A stretch of DNA of 64,000 nucleotides from Comamonas testosteroni ATCC 11996 (lineage in GTDB: Bacteria > Pseudomonadota > Gammaproteobacteria > Burkholderiales > Burkholderiaceae_C), in contig NZ_AHIL01000038.1 of assembly GCF_000241525.1 (NCBI RefSeq), forward strand, positions 1-64,000, read 5' to 3'. Made by a program: the position numbers and the translations under genes. Positions 48,501-56,535 of this stretch are shown here, one piece after another (positions within the stretch are counted from its first letter, which is position 1; each line of letters begins with the position of its first letter). The notes under the pieces are model-generated. The model did not search any database. It was given only the letters and a program-made list of their open reading frames with translations, and was not told the origin of the DNA.

Positions 48501-48550
48501 TTATTTACTGCTGAAAGCATCAGTAAATAAGCGCTTTCAGCTCCTTTTTT
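48501..48550 (+). promoter_or_regulatory. Possible attenuator: two mutually exclusive hairpins
   Basis: TTATTTACTG (48501-48510) pairs perfectly with CAGTAAATAA (48521-48530). Alternatively GCTGAAAGC (48510-48518) pairs perfectly with GCTTTCAGC (48533-48541), followed by TCCTTTTTT, which is terminator-like. The helices share bases and cannot form together. The element ends 15 nt before the next ATG. The second half contains a variant of the AAGCGCT-N2-CAGCT repeat. Confidence 0.45.
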
Positions 48551-48564
48551 CTTCTCAAGCCGCC

Positions 48565-49104
48565 ATGCAAATTCTTCTGCCACCACTGATGATGATTTCC
48601 GCAATGGGCTTTGTGCTCAGTGCAATCACACATTTGGCAGCACTTGCAGGGCAGATCAACGCGCTTGAAACACATCTGCCTCAAGATGCCCTGAAGATAT
48701 TCACAAGCGTCATGACCACCGGGATTTTTGCCGTCTGGATGCCTGCGGCACTGATTGCTCAGCGCATCAACAACGGCAATCGCCTGCAGTTTTCCTGGAA
48801 GAAGGTGCTCGCAGGCTGCCCCACCTGGATGCGCAACACTGCCTACGCGGTCTTCATTTACGCTTTTGCCAACTTTTTTCTCGGCATTGCGGGCGGCATG
48901 ACGGCGCAGCAACACGGCTTGCGCGTGTTCTCAGGCCACTGGATGATCTTCTACGGCATGGCGTTTTGCATCTTCTTCTCGAGCTGGAACCTGCCTTCCA
49001 TGCTCAAGACACGCCGCTGCCCGGCCGGGCACGAAGTCGGTCATGGTGATAATTTCTGTCCGGTCTGCGGCTTGCCTGCAGCCCAGGACAGCCCGAATTC
49101 CTGA
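48565..49104 (+). CDS. Four-helix membrane protein with C-terminal zinc ribbon
   Basis: 179 residues. Four hydrophobic segments (about 3-23, 50-72, 92-112, 123-143) are followed by a short cytoplasmic tail, RRCPAGHEVGHGDNFCPVCG, with a Cys-His-Cys-Cys arrangement consistent with a zinc ribbon. No family recognised. The start is ATG 48565, after the double-hairpin element. Probably independent of murI, which begins 85 nt downstream. Confidence 0.62.
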   Translation: MQILLPPLMMISAMGFVLSAITHLAALAGQINALETHLPQDALKIFTSVMTTGIFAVWMPAALIAQRINNGNRLQFSWKKVLAGCPTWMRNTAYAVFIYAFANFFLGIAGGMTAQQHGLRVFSGHWMIFYGMAFCIFFSSWNLPSMLKTRRCPAGHEVGHGDNFCPVCGLPAAQDSPNS

Positions 49105-49189
49105 TAGACCATAGCCCTGAACGCGCCGCCGGCGCGCAAAGCGGCGCATACTGGCGGCCGCATCATCGCCTCCACCTACCTCTTGCACC

Positions 49190-50086
49190 ATGCCCACTCC
49201 TCACTCCCCCATCGGTATTTTTGATAGCGGCGTGGGTGGCCTCAGCGTGCTGCAGGCACTGCGCCACGAGCTGCCGCACGAGCAGTTTGTCTATCTGGCC
49301 GACAGCGGCAATGCCCCCTATGGCGACGCACGCGGCGATGCGTTTGTGCAGGAGCGCAGCCTGGCCATTGCGCAGTATCTGCTGGAGCAGCACGACATCA
49401 AGATTCTCGTGGTTGCCTGCAACACCGCCACCGCTGCAGCCGTGGAACTGTTGCGCGAGCGACTTCCGCAACTGCCCGTCATTGGCGTGGAACCAGCCAT
49501 CAAACCGGCCTCTTTTTCCAGCCAGACCCATCATGTGGGAGTGATGGCCACGCGGGGCACCATCTACAGCCAGCGCGTGGCGCGCCTGGTGTCGGAGCAT
49601 GGCCAGCGCGCCGAGTTTCACCTCCAAGCCTGCGACGGTCTGGCCAGGGCGATCGAGCAAAGCACCGAGCAGGCATTGCCCGAGGATGCAGGCGCCACGG
49701 AGATCAGAGCGCTGTGCGCAAAGTACACAAGCGCTTTGGGGAGTTTCGGCCTCAAGACAGGGCAGATGGATACGCTGGTGCTGGGCTGCACCCACTATGT
49801 GTTTGTCAAGGATGATTTGCGCGCCCTGCTGGGGCCCGATATCCAGTTCCTGGACACGGGAGCCCCCGTGGCACGCCAGACCCGGCGCATGCTGGAGCAG
49901 CGCAACCTGCTGGGAGCCGAGACCGATGGATCGCTGCAGCTGGCCCAGGCCGAGCAGATTCAGCTCATGACAACCGGTCGCCTGACGGCCATGCAAGCCG
50001 CGGCCCAGCGCTGGCTGGATCTGCCTGCCGCTTGCAGCCAGGCCGTCAACGTGTGCTCGCCAAGCGCCGTGGCCACACCCGCCTGA
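49190..50086 (+). CDS. murI: Glutamate racemase
   Basis: Cofactor-independent racemase making D-glutamate for peptidoglycan. 298 residues. The two catalytic cysteines are in ACNTATAAA (about 83-91) and LGCTHYVF (about 197-204), and the N-terminus has DSGVGGLSVLQALR. The start MPTPHSPIGIFDSGVGG fits. It is about 25-30 residues longer at the C-terminus than many MurI proteins. It converges on the YgjP-like gene only 10 nt later, with no clear terminator between them. Confidence 0.95.
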   Translation: MPTPHSPIGIFDSGVGGLSVLQALRHELPHEQFVYLADSGNAPYGDARGDAFVQERSLAIAQYLLEQHDIKILVVACNTATAAAVELLRERLPQLPVIGVEPAIKPASFSSQTHHVGVMATRGTIYSQRVARLVSEHGQRAEFHLQACDGLARAIEQSTEQALPEDAGATEIRALCAKYTSALGSFGLKTGQMDTLVLGCTHYVFVKDDLRALLGPDIQFLDTGAPVARQTRRMLEQRNLLGAETDGSLQLAQAEQIQLMTTGRLTAMQAAAQRWLDLPAACSQAVNVCSPSAVATPA

Positions 50087-50095
50087 GCTGCGTCA

Positions 50096-50713
50096 TCAGA
50101 CCCAGAGCGGCTGGCCGCCCTGATCCAGATAGCTGAGGTAAAAGCGCACATCGAACTCCAACTGGTGGTAATCAGGCTCCATATGCGCACATAACTGATA
50201 GAAGGCCTTGTCGTGATCCATGATGCGGATATGCGCCAGCTCATGCACACAGATCATGCGCAAGAAGGCATCTGGCGCCTGCTTGAACATGGCTGCCACA
50301 TGAATCTCGTGCCGCGCATTGAGCCGGCCTCCATGCGCAATCGCGCGCCGCGTATGCAGACCCAGGGCATTGCGCACCACATGAATCCTGCTGTCGTAGA
50401 CCACCTTGTGCAACTGCCCTGCATTGCGCAGATACTGCGCCTTGAGCGCATCGACGTAGTCATAAAGCGCCCTGTCCGTGCGAACCGCATGGGCCTGCGG
50501 ATATTTGCGCAGCAGCCAGTCGCCGGCCTTGCCCGCAAGGAGCCAGTCGCGCACCTGATTCTGCAGCGATGGCGTGTAGCCCGAGAGATAGGGCAATGCC
50601 AGCGGCACGGATGCATTCGCCCCTTTTTCGCCCATGCTGGCGCGCGCAGCCCTGTCCTTGCGCAGTTGCTCGGTCACGGCTCCTGAATACTTGGGTGTGG
50701 GAATGGGCTTCAT
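50096..50713 (-). CDS. YgjP-like M48-type metallopeptidase domain protein
   Basis: 205 residues from ATG 50713 (MKPIPTPKYSGAVTEQLRKDRA). The zinc motif HELAHIRIMDHDKAFY (HExxH with a downstream HxxxF) identifies the YgjP/DUF45 family, putative zinc-dependent peptidases. The longer open frame runs into the neighbouring gene and is not favoured. The N-terminal half (VRDWLLAGKAGDWLLRKYPQAH) is helical. Physiological role unknown. Confidence 0.83.
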   Translation of the reverse strand: MKPIPTPKYSGAVTEQLRKDRAARASMGEKGANASVPLALPYLSGYTPSLQNQVRDWLLAGKAGDWLLRKYPQAHAVRTDRALYDYVDALKAQYLRNAGQLHKVVYDSRIHVVRNALGLHTRRAIAHGGRLNARHEIHVAAMFKQAPDAFLRMICVHELAHIRIMDHDKAFYQLCAHMEPDYHQLEFDVRFYLSYLDQGGQPLWV

Positions 50714-50786
50714 GGCAAAAGACAAACCCTCCGTCGCAGTCCCGGGACTGCAGCACAGAGGGCTTTGAGGGCAAATGAGCGAAGAA

Positions 50787-51416
50787 TCAATGCAGATGGC
50801 GCGGGCGGCGATTGCCGCCATGACCTGAGGCCGAACCGCCCGATCCGCCACGCGGCGGCTTGCCCAGCTCCAGCGAGCTGACCAGGGCTTCGAAGCGCTG
50901 CGAGAACAGCTTGTCGATCTCCTGCACCACGCCGCCGAGCTCTGCGCCGTCAAAGTGACGCTCCATCATGTTGATGACGTCCTGCACCAGCAGATCGCGC
51001 TGCACCTGCATGATGGCTGCGGGATTGGGACCGACAAACAGCATCAGGAAGTCATCGCGGCTCTGGGCCTCGGCAGGAGCTTCTTCCTCGTCGAACTCGG
51101 TGTCGTAGAAGGTCACTTCGATGGGCGAGCCCTGCTCGGCCAGCTCGTTGAGCCCCATGCACATATCGTCCAGGGCCTGACGGAAGTCATCGTCACCACG
51201 CACGGTCCAGCACATCTGCAGCAGATGTTCCTTGGCGTCGAACTGGATGCCGGGCTCTTCTTCATAGAGACTTCCCTCACCATCCGTCAATGAGCGCGCG
51301 CCGGCATAGGCCCACAAAGGACGCAATGCATCTTGCAGCTGCTCATACGTAACGTCAGCACGGAGCAGAACCTGTCCGTGGACATGAATTTCAAAAGCAG
51401 CGTTGTAACTAGACAT
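50787..51416 (-). CDS. Conserved-looking protein of unknown function with Gly-rich tail
   Basis: 209 residues. The body (MSSYNAAFEIHVHGQVLLRADVTYEQLQDALRPLWAYAG and onwards) is a soluble alpha/beta protein with several acidic stretches (TFYDTEFDEEEAPAEAQ). The last 25 residues (GGSGGSASGHGGNRR and on) are a flexible basic tail. I do not recognise a family with certainty. No signal peptide. AGAGAG precedes the ATG. It is a single gene followed by the YgjP-like gene on the same strand after a 73-nt gap. Confidence 0.6.
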   Translation of the reverse strand: MSSYNAAFEIHVHGQVLLRADVTYEQLQDALRPLWAYAGARSLTDGEGSLYEEEPGIQFDAKEHLLQMCWTVRGDDDFRQALDDMCMGLNELAEQGSPIEVTFYDTEFDEEEAPAEAQSRDDFLMLFVGPNPAAIMQVQRDLLVQDVINMMERHFDGAELGGVVQEIDKLFSQRFEALVSSLELGKPPRGGSGGSASGHGGNRRPRHLH

Positions 51417-51601
51417 CTTTTCTCTCTAGGAGTGCAGACCCCGTCAGCATGACAGAACTGCAAGCCATATTGCATCGAAGCCAGGACTATTCCAAGCGAC
51501 TTGGCCAAGCCCTGACGCCCACAGCACTACGGCATCGCAGTGGATGAATTTTCCCACCTTCAGCAAGACTGCGGGCAGCAATGGCTACTCAAGTCACAAA
51601 T

Positions 51602-51636
51602 AAAAAAGCCCGCTACACAAGATATAGCAGGCTTTT
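51602..51636 (-). terminator. Terminator after tRNA-Leu
   Basis: On the minus strand AAAAGCCTGCTATA and TGTAGCGGGCTTTTTT pair with a G-U and a short loop, beginning about 7 nt past the CCA end of tRNA-Leu. Confidence 0.75.
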
Positions 51637-51642
51637 CAATTC

Positions 51643-51731
51643 TGGTGCCCCGAACCGGAATCGAACCGGTACGCTTCGTTAAAAGCGGCAGATTTTAAGT
51701 CTGCAGTGTCTACCAATTTCACCATCGGGGC
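51643..51731 (-). tRNA. tRNA-Leu (anticodon TAA)
   Basis: 89 nt including an encoded CCA. The acceptor stem GCCCCGA/TCGGGGC is perfect. The anticodon arm GCAGA-CTTAAAA-TCTGC gives TAA, reading UUA. A long variable arm (CGCTTTTAACGAAGCG) marks a class II tRNA, and the T arm CCGG-TTCGATT-CCGG is intact. It has its own downstream terminator and is separated from tRNA-Gly by another. Confidence 0.96.
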
Positions 51732-51795
51732 CCACTTCACCACCGGCGCCGGGCGCCAGCGCGAAGTATTGCATCAGCCAGGCGACCAAAGCAAT

Positions 51796-51823
51796 AAAAA
51801 AGGGAAGCTTTTGCTTCCCTTTT
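51796..51823 (-). terminator. Terminator between tRNA-Gly and tRNA-Leu
   Basis: AAAAAGGGAAGC and GCTTCCCTTTT pair around a TTTT loop, giving A- and T-tracts on both sides, 8 nt beyond the tRNA-Gly CCA end. It implies that the two tRNA genes are separate transcripts or that tRNA-Leu depends on read-through. Confidence 0.85.
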
Positions 51824-51830
51824 CAAAATC

Positions 51831-51906
51831 TGGAGCGGGAAAACGGGTTCGAACCGTCGACCTATACCTTGGCAAGGTATCGCTCTACCAACTGAGCTAT
51901 TCCCGC
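51831..51906 (-). tRNA. tRNA-Gly (anticodon GCC)
   Basis: 76 nt including an encoded CCA. The acceptor stem GCGGGAA/TTCCCGC is perfect. The D arm GCTC-AGTTGGTAG-AGC, the anticodon arm ATACC-TTGCCAA-GGTAT (anticodon GCC) and the T arm ACGGG-TTCGAAC-CCGT are all regular. Confidence 0.97.
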
Positions 51907-51944
51907 ATTTCTGAAAAGCTGTGCGCCTTACAGAGCAGATTTGA

Positions 51945-51950
51945 ATTATA
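51945..51950 (-). promoter_or_regulatory. -10 element for tRNA-Gly
   Basis: A perfect minus-strand TATAAT lies 39 nt upstream of the tRNA-Gly 5' end in the context CTATAATTC, the same context as the -10 box at 54-59. I see no strong -35 match at 16-18 nt spacing. Confidence 0.5.
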
Positions 51951-52005
51951 GCCACGATTTTCAGCCACTTTCCGAAAACCGCCAGACTTTTTCAGATAGT
52001 CCTGT

Positions 52006-53628
52006 TCAGGCCGGCTGTGAAACAGGTGCGAGCCTGCTCTTGACGATCTGCAACAGATCGCGCTTTTGCACCTTGTTGGAGGCATTGACGGGCAGGCCAT
52101 CGAGTTGCAGCACAAAGCGCGGCACCTTGTAGTTGGCCATATTGGCGCGGCACCAGGCGATGAAGGCCTCCTGGTCCAGTGCCACGCCGTTGCGTGCCAC
52201 CACGCAGGCACAGCCGACCTCGCCCATGCGCTCGTCGGCCACGCCGACCACAGCAACCTGCGCCACCTCGGGGTGGTTGGACAGCATGCGTTCGATTTCT
52301 GCAGGGTAGCAGTTGAAGCCGCCCACGATGAACATGTCCTTGAGGCGGTCGGTGATGCGCAGATAGCCGCGCTCGTCAAGCACGCCCACATCGCCGGTAT
52401 GCAACCAGCCATCGGCATCAATGGTCTCGGCCGTGGCCTTTTCATCCTCGAAGTAGCCCTGCATGATGTGATAGCCACGCAGCAGCACCTCGCCGGCTTC
52501 GCCGGGAGCCACGGGCTGCCCTTGCTCGTTGACGCAGCGCACCTCGGTCCCGGGCAGGGCCTTGCCACAGGTATTGGCCACGGTTTCCACATTGTCGGAG
52601 GGCTCGCAGAGCGTGGCACAACCGCCGCACTCCGTCAGGCCGTAGGCCGTGGTGACATTCTGGATGCCCAGCTCTTCGCGCATGCGCTTGATGAGAATGG
52701 GGGGGACGGTGGAGGCACCAGTCACCGAGGACTTCAGCGAACTCAGATCGAAATCCTTGAGCCCCGGATGCGCCAGCATGGACAGGAACAAGGTGGGCGG
52801 CCCGGGCAGGAAGCTGATGCGGTCGCTCTCGATGCGCTGCAAGATGGCCTGCGCATCAAATACCTGCTCGGGATAGACGGTGGAGCCCTGCAGCAAGGCA
52901 GCCACCCAGCCTGCCTTGTAGCCGAAGGTGTGGAAGAACGGGTTGACGATCAGGTAGCGGCTGCCCTCGGTCAAACCCACCACCTCCGACCAGGCCTTGA
53001 AAGCCAGGATCGTCGGTCGGTGAGCGCACATCACGCCCTTGGGGCGGCCTGTAGTGCCGGAGGTGAACATCAAATCGGCCGTATCGTCAGGCTTGATCCC
53101 GGCTTCGCGCTGCTGCTGTGCTTCGGCAGTCGTGCCATCGGCCCTGGCCATGAACTGCGCCCAGCTCAGGTCTGCGCTGGGCAGTACCTTGTCACCGAGC
53201 ACCACCACCTGCTGCAGCGTGGCAGGACGTAGACCCTGCAGCAGATCGGGGTAGTAGTTGTTCAGGAAGTCACCCACGGACACCAGCACCCTGGCACGGC
53301 TGCGCTCGAGAATATCTGCAGCCTCGGCGCCCTTCATGCGGGTGTTCAGGGGCACCAGCACGCCGCCGGCAGCATGCACACCGCAGGCGGCAACGATCCA
53401 CTCGCTGAGATTCGGTGCCCACAGAGCCACACGGTCGCCAGCCTGCACACCCAGACTCATCAAGGCACGTGCGGCCAGGCGGCTAAGCTGCTGCAACTGG
53501 GCATAGCTGATGGACTTGCCGTTTTCGACAATCGCCGCGCGACCGGCAAAGCGGCTGACCACGTCAGCCAGCATGCCGGGCAAGGTCAGCGAAGATTCGG
53601 GCATCGCGTTCTGGTTGGGTTTCGACAT
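52006..53628 (-). CDS. scdA: AMP-forming acyl-CoA ligase of steroid catabolism (ORF18/ScdA-type)
   Basis: 540-residue ANL-superfamily CoA ligase. [15 protein letters not shown] is the ATP-binding loop, [11 protein letters not shown] the A5 motif, and [23 protein letters not shown] with PAEIERML the hinge. [12 protein letters not shown] near the end carries the likely catalytic lysine. It is the last gene of the minus-strand steroid operon, three nt from the reductase gene. In C. testosteroni TA441 the gene in this position (ORF18) is needed to use 9,17-dioxo-hexanorandrostan-5-oic acid. That is the substrate activated by FadD3 in actinobacteria, so the same role is likely; the gene name is from memory. 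Confidence 0.8.
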   Translation of the reverse strand: MSKPNQNAMPESSLTLPGMLADVVSRFAGRAAIVENGKSISYAQLQQLSRLAARALMSLGVQAGDRVALWAPNLSEWIVAACGVHAAGGVLVPLNTRMKGAEAADILERSRARVLVSVGDFLNNYYPDLLQGLRPATLQQVVVLGDKVLPSADLSWAQFMARADGTTAEAQQQREAGIKPDDTADLMFTSGTTGRPKGVMCAHRPTILAFKAWSEVVGLTEGSRYLIVNPFFHTFGYKAGWVAALLQGSTVYPEQVFDAQAILQRIESDRISFLPGPPTLFLSMLAHPGLKDFDLSSLKSSVTGASTVPPILIKRMREELGIQNVTTAYGLTECGGCATLCEPSDNVETVANTCGKALPGTEVRCVNEQGQPVAPGEAGEVLLRGYHIMQGYFEDEKATAETIDADGWLHTGDVGVLDERGYLRITDRLKDMFIVGGFNCYPAEIERMLSNHPEVAQVAVVGVADERMGEVGCACVVARNGVALDQEAFIAWCRANMANYKVPRFVLQLDGLPVNASNKVQKRDLLQIVKSRLAPVSQPA

Positions 53629-53631
53629 AAG

Positions 53632-54699
53632 TTACTCCGGAAATTTGACGCGCAGCTTTTCACTGGTGGGCACGGATTGACAGGCAAGCGTCCACTTCTT
53701 GGACAGGTCCTTCGCATCCAGCACTTCGTTGTGGCGCAGATGCACGCTGCCGTCCTGCACCTGACACATGCAGGATGCGCACATGCCGGCCTGGCAGGAG
53801 TAGGGCACATTGATGCCGGCGCGCAGTCCGGCCTCCAGAATGGTCTCCGTGCCACTGCAGTTGAATTCGTATTCCTCGCCGTCCAGACGCAGCTGCACCA
53901 GGGCTTGCTCAACAGCGGCCTCCACGGGAGCAGTGGCCTCCTGCATCAGCTGCAGAGCCTCCTCGTCAGGCAGAGAGACAAAGCGCTCCACATGCACCTG
54001 CTCGGCAGGCATGCCAGCCTCGATCACCGCGGCCTGTGCGGCATCCATGAAGGGGCCCGGCCCGCAGATAAAGGCCTGGCCTGCATCAGCCACCCAGGGC
54101 GTGGCCCAGGCAGCTAGCTGCTTCTGCGAAGGCGCGCCTTGCACGGAGTCCAGCCAGTGAATGACCTGCAGGCGATCCGGATACTCAGCCGCCAGCTGCT
54201 GCAGGTCCTTCCTGAAGATGACCGAGCGCTCATCGCGGTTGGCATAGAACAGCACCACATTGCCCTGATGCTGCTTGAGGACAGCGCGCAAGATGGAGAA
54301 CACCGGTGTAATTCCGCTGCCACCGGCCAGCAGCAAAAAGTTCTGAGACAGATTCCGGGGCGAGAACAGGCCCGAGGGAGGCATCAACTCGATGGAATCA
54401 CCCACCTGAACCCTGTCGCAAACCCAGTTGGAACCTCGTCCCTTGTCGACGCGCTTGACGGTCACCCGCAAGGCATCGTCGAGCATCGGGGCACTGGACA
54501 TGGAGTAGCAGCGAGGCACATAACGGCCCTCGATAGGCAGTCGCAGAGTCAGAAACTGGCCGGGACGATAGCTGAATTGCTCAGCCAGCGCCTCTGGCAC
54601 CTCAAACACAATTGACTTGGTATCGTGCGTCTCGTCAATCACCGCGCGCACGCGCAGAGGGTGATACCGCGATGCGGCTGTTGTGGCTTCACTGCTCAT
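53632..54699 (-). CDS. Ferredoxin-NAD(P)H reductase of 3-ketosteroid 9alpha-hydroxylase (KshB-like, ORF17 type)
   Basis: 355-residue three-domain electron-transfer protein. The FAD domain has RCYSMSSAP (about 59-67), and the NAD(P)H domain GGSGITPVFSILRAVL near 131. The C-terminal plant-type [2Fe-2S] ferredoxin carries Cys ligands in PYSCQAGMCASCMCQV plus a distal Cys in TLACQS. The arrangement is that of KshB and PaaE-type reductases. It lies between tesI and the CoA ligase gene, so it most likely supplies electrons to the Rieske oxygenase KshA for 9alpha-hydroxylation, which opens ring B. KshA itself is not in the window. Confidence 0.85.
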   Translation of the reverse strand: MSSEATTAASRYHPLRVRAVIDETHDTKSIVFEVPEALAEQFSYRPGQFLTLRLPIEGRYVPRCYSMSSAPMLDDALRVTVKRVDKGRGSNWVCDRVQVGDSIELMPPSGLFSPRNLSQNFLLLAGGSGITPVFSILRAVLKQHQGNVVLFYANRDERSVIFRKDLQQLAAEYPDRLQVIHWLDSVQGAPSQKQLAAWATPWVADAGQAFICGPGPFMDAAQAAVIEAGMPAEQVHVERFVSLPDEEALQLMQEATAPVEAAVEQALVQLRLDGEEYEFNCSGTETILEAGLRAGINVPYSCQAGMCASCMCQVQDGSVHLRHNEVLDAKDLSKKWTLACQSVPTSEKLRVKFPE

Positions 54700-54783
54700 T
54701 TCTTCTTACCCCTTACTCACTCACTCTTTTTGTGCGACCTTGCACTGGCGCCCCGGCACAAGACCGCCCCCCAATCCACGGGG

Positions 54784-56520
54784 TCAGGAACTGACGCTCT
54801 CCACAGCGCTTGCCCGCGGGCACACTTCCTGGGCAGCAAGGGACTCGCCCCCTTCCAGTGCAGCCGCCTTGCCCGCTCGGCGGCCCGAGAACACACAGTC
54901 GGCCAGAGACAAGCCGCTCACATAACGCGAGGAAGCCACACCAATGGCGGTGCGTCCCGCGGCATACAGCCCGGGAATGTCATAGCCGGCACCGTCAATC
55001 ACTGCACCGTTGTCCTCGTTGACCTTGAGCCCGCCCAGGCTCAGGACGGCCAGCGGGAACATCTTCTGGCTGATGGAGATATCGATGGCAAACAGCGAGC
55101 CGCCCTGGAACTCATGGCGCATGTCCTGCGACTTGCCCAACGGGTCTTCGATCTCACCGCGTGCAGCGGCATTGGCGCGATCGAACTGGAGCTGCAGCAC
55201 TGCTGCATCCATGCGAAGCTTTTTGGCCAGGTCTGCAACAGATTTGCCCTTGATCGCGACCTTGTACATCAGCGCCAGCGCGGGCATGGACTGGAAGCCC
55301 CACAAACCGCCAAACAGGCACTGCCAGGCAGCCTGCCTGCGCAGCTTGCTATCAATGATGAGCCAAGCCTTCCCCCCCTGCTTTTCCATCATCTCGTAGC
55401 CGAGCTTGGCGCCGTAGACCTGTTCATTGCAGAAACGCTCGCCTTTGGTGTTGACCACCAGACCCTTGGGCCAGACCGAGGGTGGCGTGATGAAACGCCA
55501 GGCCGAGATATTGTTCAGATCCTGAGCGATCCCTCCCACGGATTGCCCCAGTCGCAGACCAGAGCCATCGCAGCCCGCAGCACCGGTCAGCCAGCCGGGC
55601 TTGTAAGCCGGCGCATGCCGCTCCAGCAGCTCCGAATTGAAGATATAGCCGCCAGTGGACAGCACCACACCTTTGCGGGCACGGATGTAGCGCTTCTCGC
55701 CGATCTCGCTCTCGATCTGCGCAGCTTCGCGGCGGCCTGCCTGGGCACGTGGTGCCTGATACAGGCGCCACTTGGCCACCAGCTCGTCGAGCTTCTTGTG
55801 GCGCTCGGTGCGCGGATCGCCTTCAGGCAACACCATCACTTCCACGCCCAGCACGCGGCCGCTGTCCTTCTCGCGCACCAGGCGCTGGACGCGTGCCTGC
55901 GTCAATGTACGGGCGCCGTGCGCCAACGTGGACTTCTGCAACGCGGCAAAGAACGTCGCTCCCGACTGCCCCTTGGCCACCACGCGATGACCGCGCGGTG
56001 CAGGCTTGCTGGCCAGCTGGGGGTTGCCATAGGCCGGCACCACTTCGTTGCCCGAGTAGTACAGATACATGCCATCGGCCGGATAAGAGGTCTTGTACGC
56101 CGGCATGGTCGATGCAAAGGTAGCGCCCTGTTTTTCCAGCCAGTTGAGGTTGTTCACGCTGTCGCTGCTGAAGCGAGCCAGAGTCTCGTCACTGACCACA
56201 CCATTGACCTCATGCTTGAGGTAGGCAGTCATGGCTTCGGGTGAATCCTCAAAGCCGGCTTCCTTCTGGTACCGGGTACCGCCACCGGCATAGACCACAC
56301 CACCCGACAGCACACTGGCACCACCGCCGCTGAAGCGGTCGATCACCAGAACTTCGGCCCCCTGCTCGCGCGCCTCAATCGCTGCGCTGGCACCTGCCCC
56401 TCCCCAGCCGACCACCACCACATCGCTGGCATCGGACCACTGAACCTCATCGACCGACCCCACATCCAAGACTGCCCCCACAGGATTGATGGTGCTGACA
56501 TGCTTTTTGAAATTGGACAT
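54784..56520 (-). CDS. tesI: 3-ketosteroid delta-4(5alpha)-dehydrogenase
   Basis: 578-residue FAD-dependent dehydrogenase of the succinate dehydrogenase/fumarate reductase flavoprotein group. The dinucleotide motif is DVVVVGWGGAGASAAIEAREQGAEVLVIDR (about 33-62), followed by GGGASVLSGGVVYAGGGT. The C-terminal FAD contact is GLYAAGRTAIGVASSRYVSGLSLAD. It introduces the 4(5) double bond in 5alpha-3-ketosteroids. The identification against TesH rests on sequence character and on the tesH-tesI order known from TA441. It starts 15 nt after tesH, so the two are co-transcribed. Confidence 0.87.
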   Translation of the reverse strand: MSNFKKHVSTINPVGAVLDVGSVDEVQWSDASDVVVVGWGGAGASAAIEAREQGAEVLVIDRFSGGGASVLSGGVVYAGGGTRYQKEAGFEDSPEAMTAYLKHEVNGVVSDETLARFSSDSVNNLNWLEKQGATFASTMPAYKTSYPADGMYLYYSGNEVVPAYGNPQLASKPAPRGHRVVAKGQSGATFFAALQKSTLAHGARTLTQARVQRLVREKDSGRVLGVEVMVLPEGDPRTERHKKLDELVAKWRLYQAPRAQAGRREAAQIESEIGEKRYIRARKGVVLSTGGYIFNSELLERHAPAYKPGWLTGAAGCDGSGLRLGQSVGGIAQDLNNISAWRFITPPSVWPKGLVVNTKGERFCNEQVYGAKLGYEMMEKQGGKAWLIIDSKLRRQAAWQCLFGGLWGFQSMPALALMYKVAIKGKSVADLAKKLRMDAAVLQLQFDRANAAARGEIEDPLGKSQDMRHEFQGGSLFAIDISISQKMFPLAVLSLGGLKVNEDNGAVIDGAGYDIPGLYAAGRTAIGVASSRYVSGLSLADCVFSGRRAGKAAALEGGESLAAQEVCPRASAVESVSS

Positions 56521-56535
56521 CTCTGCGCCTCCTGG

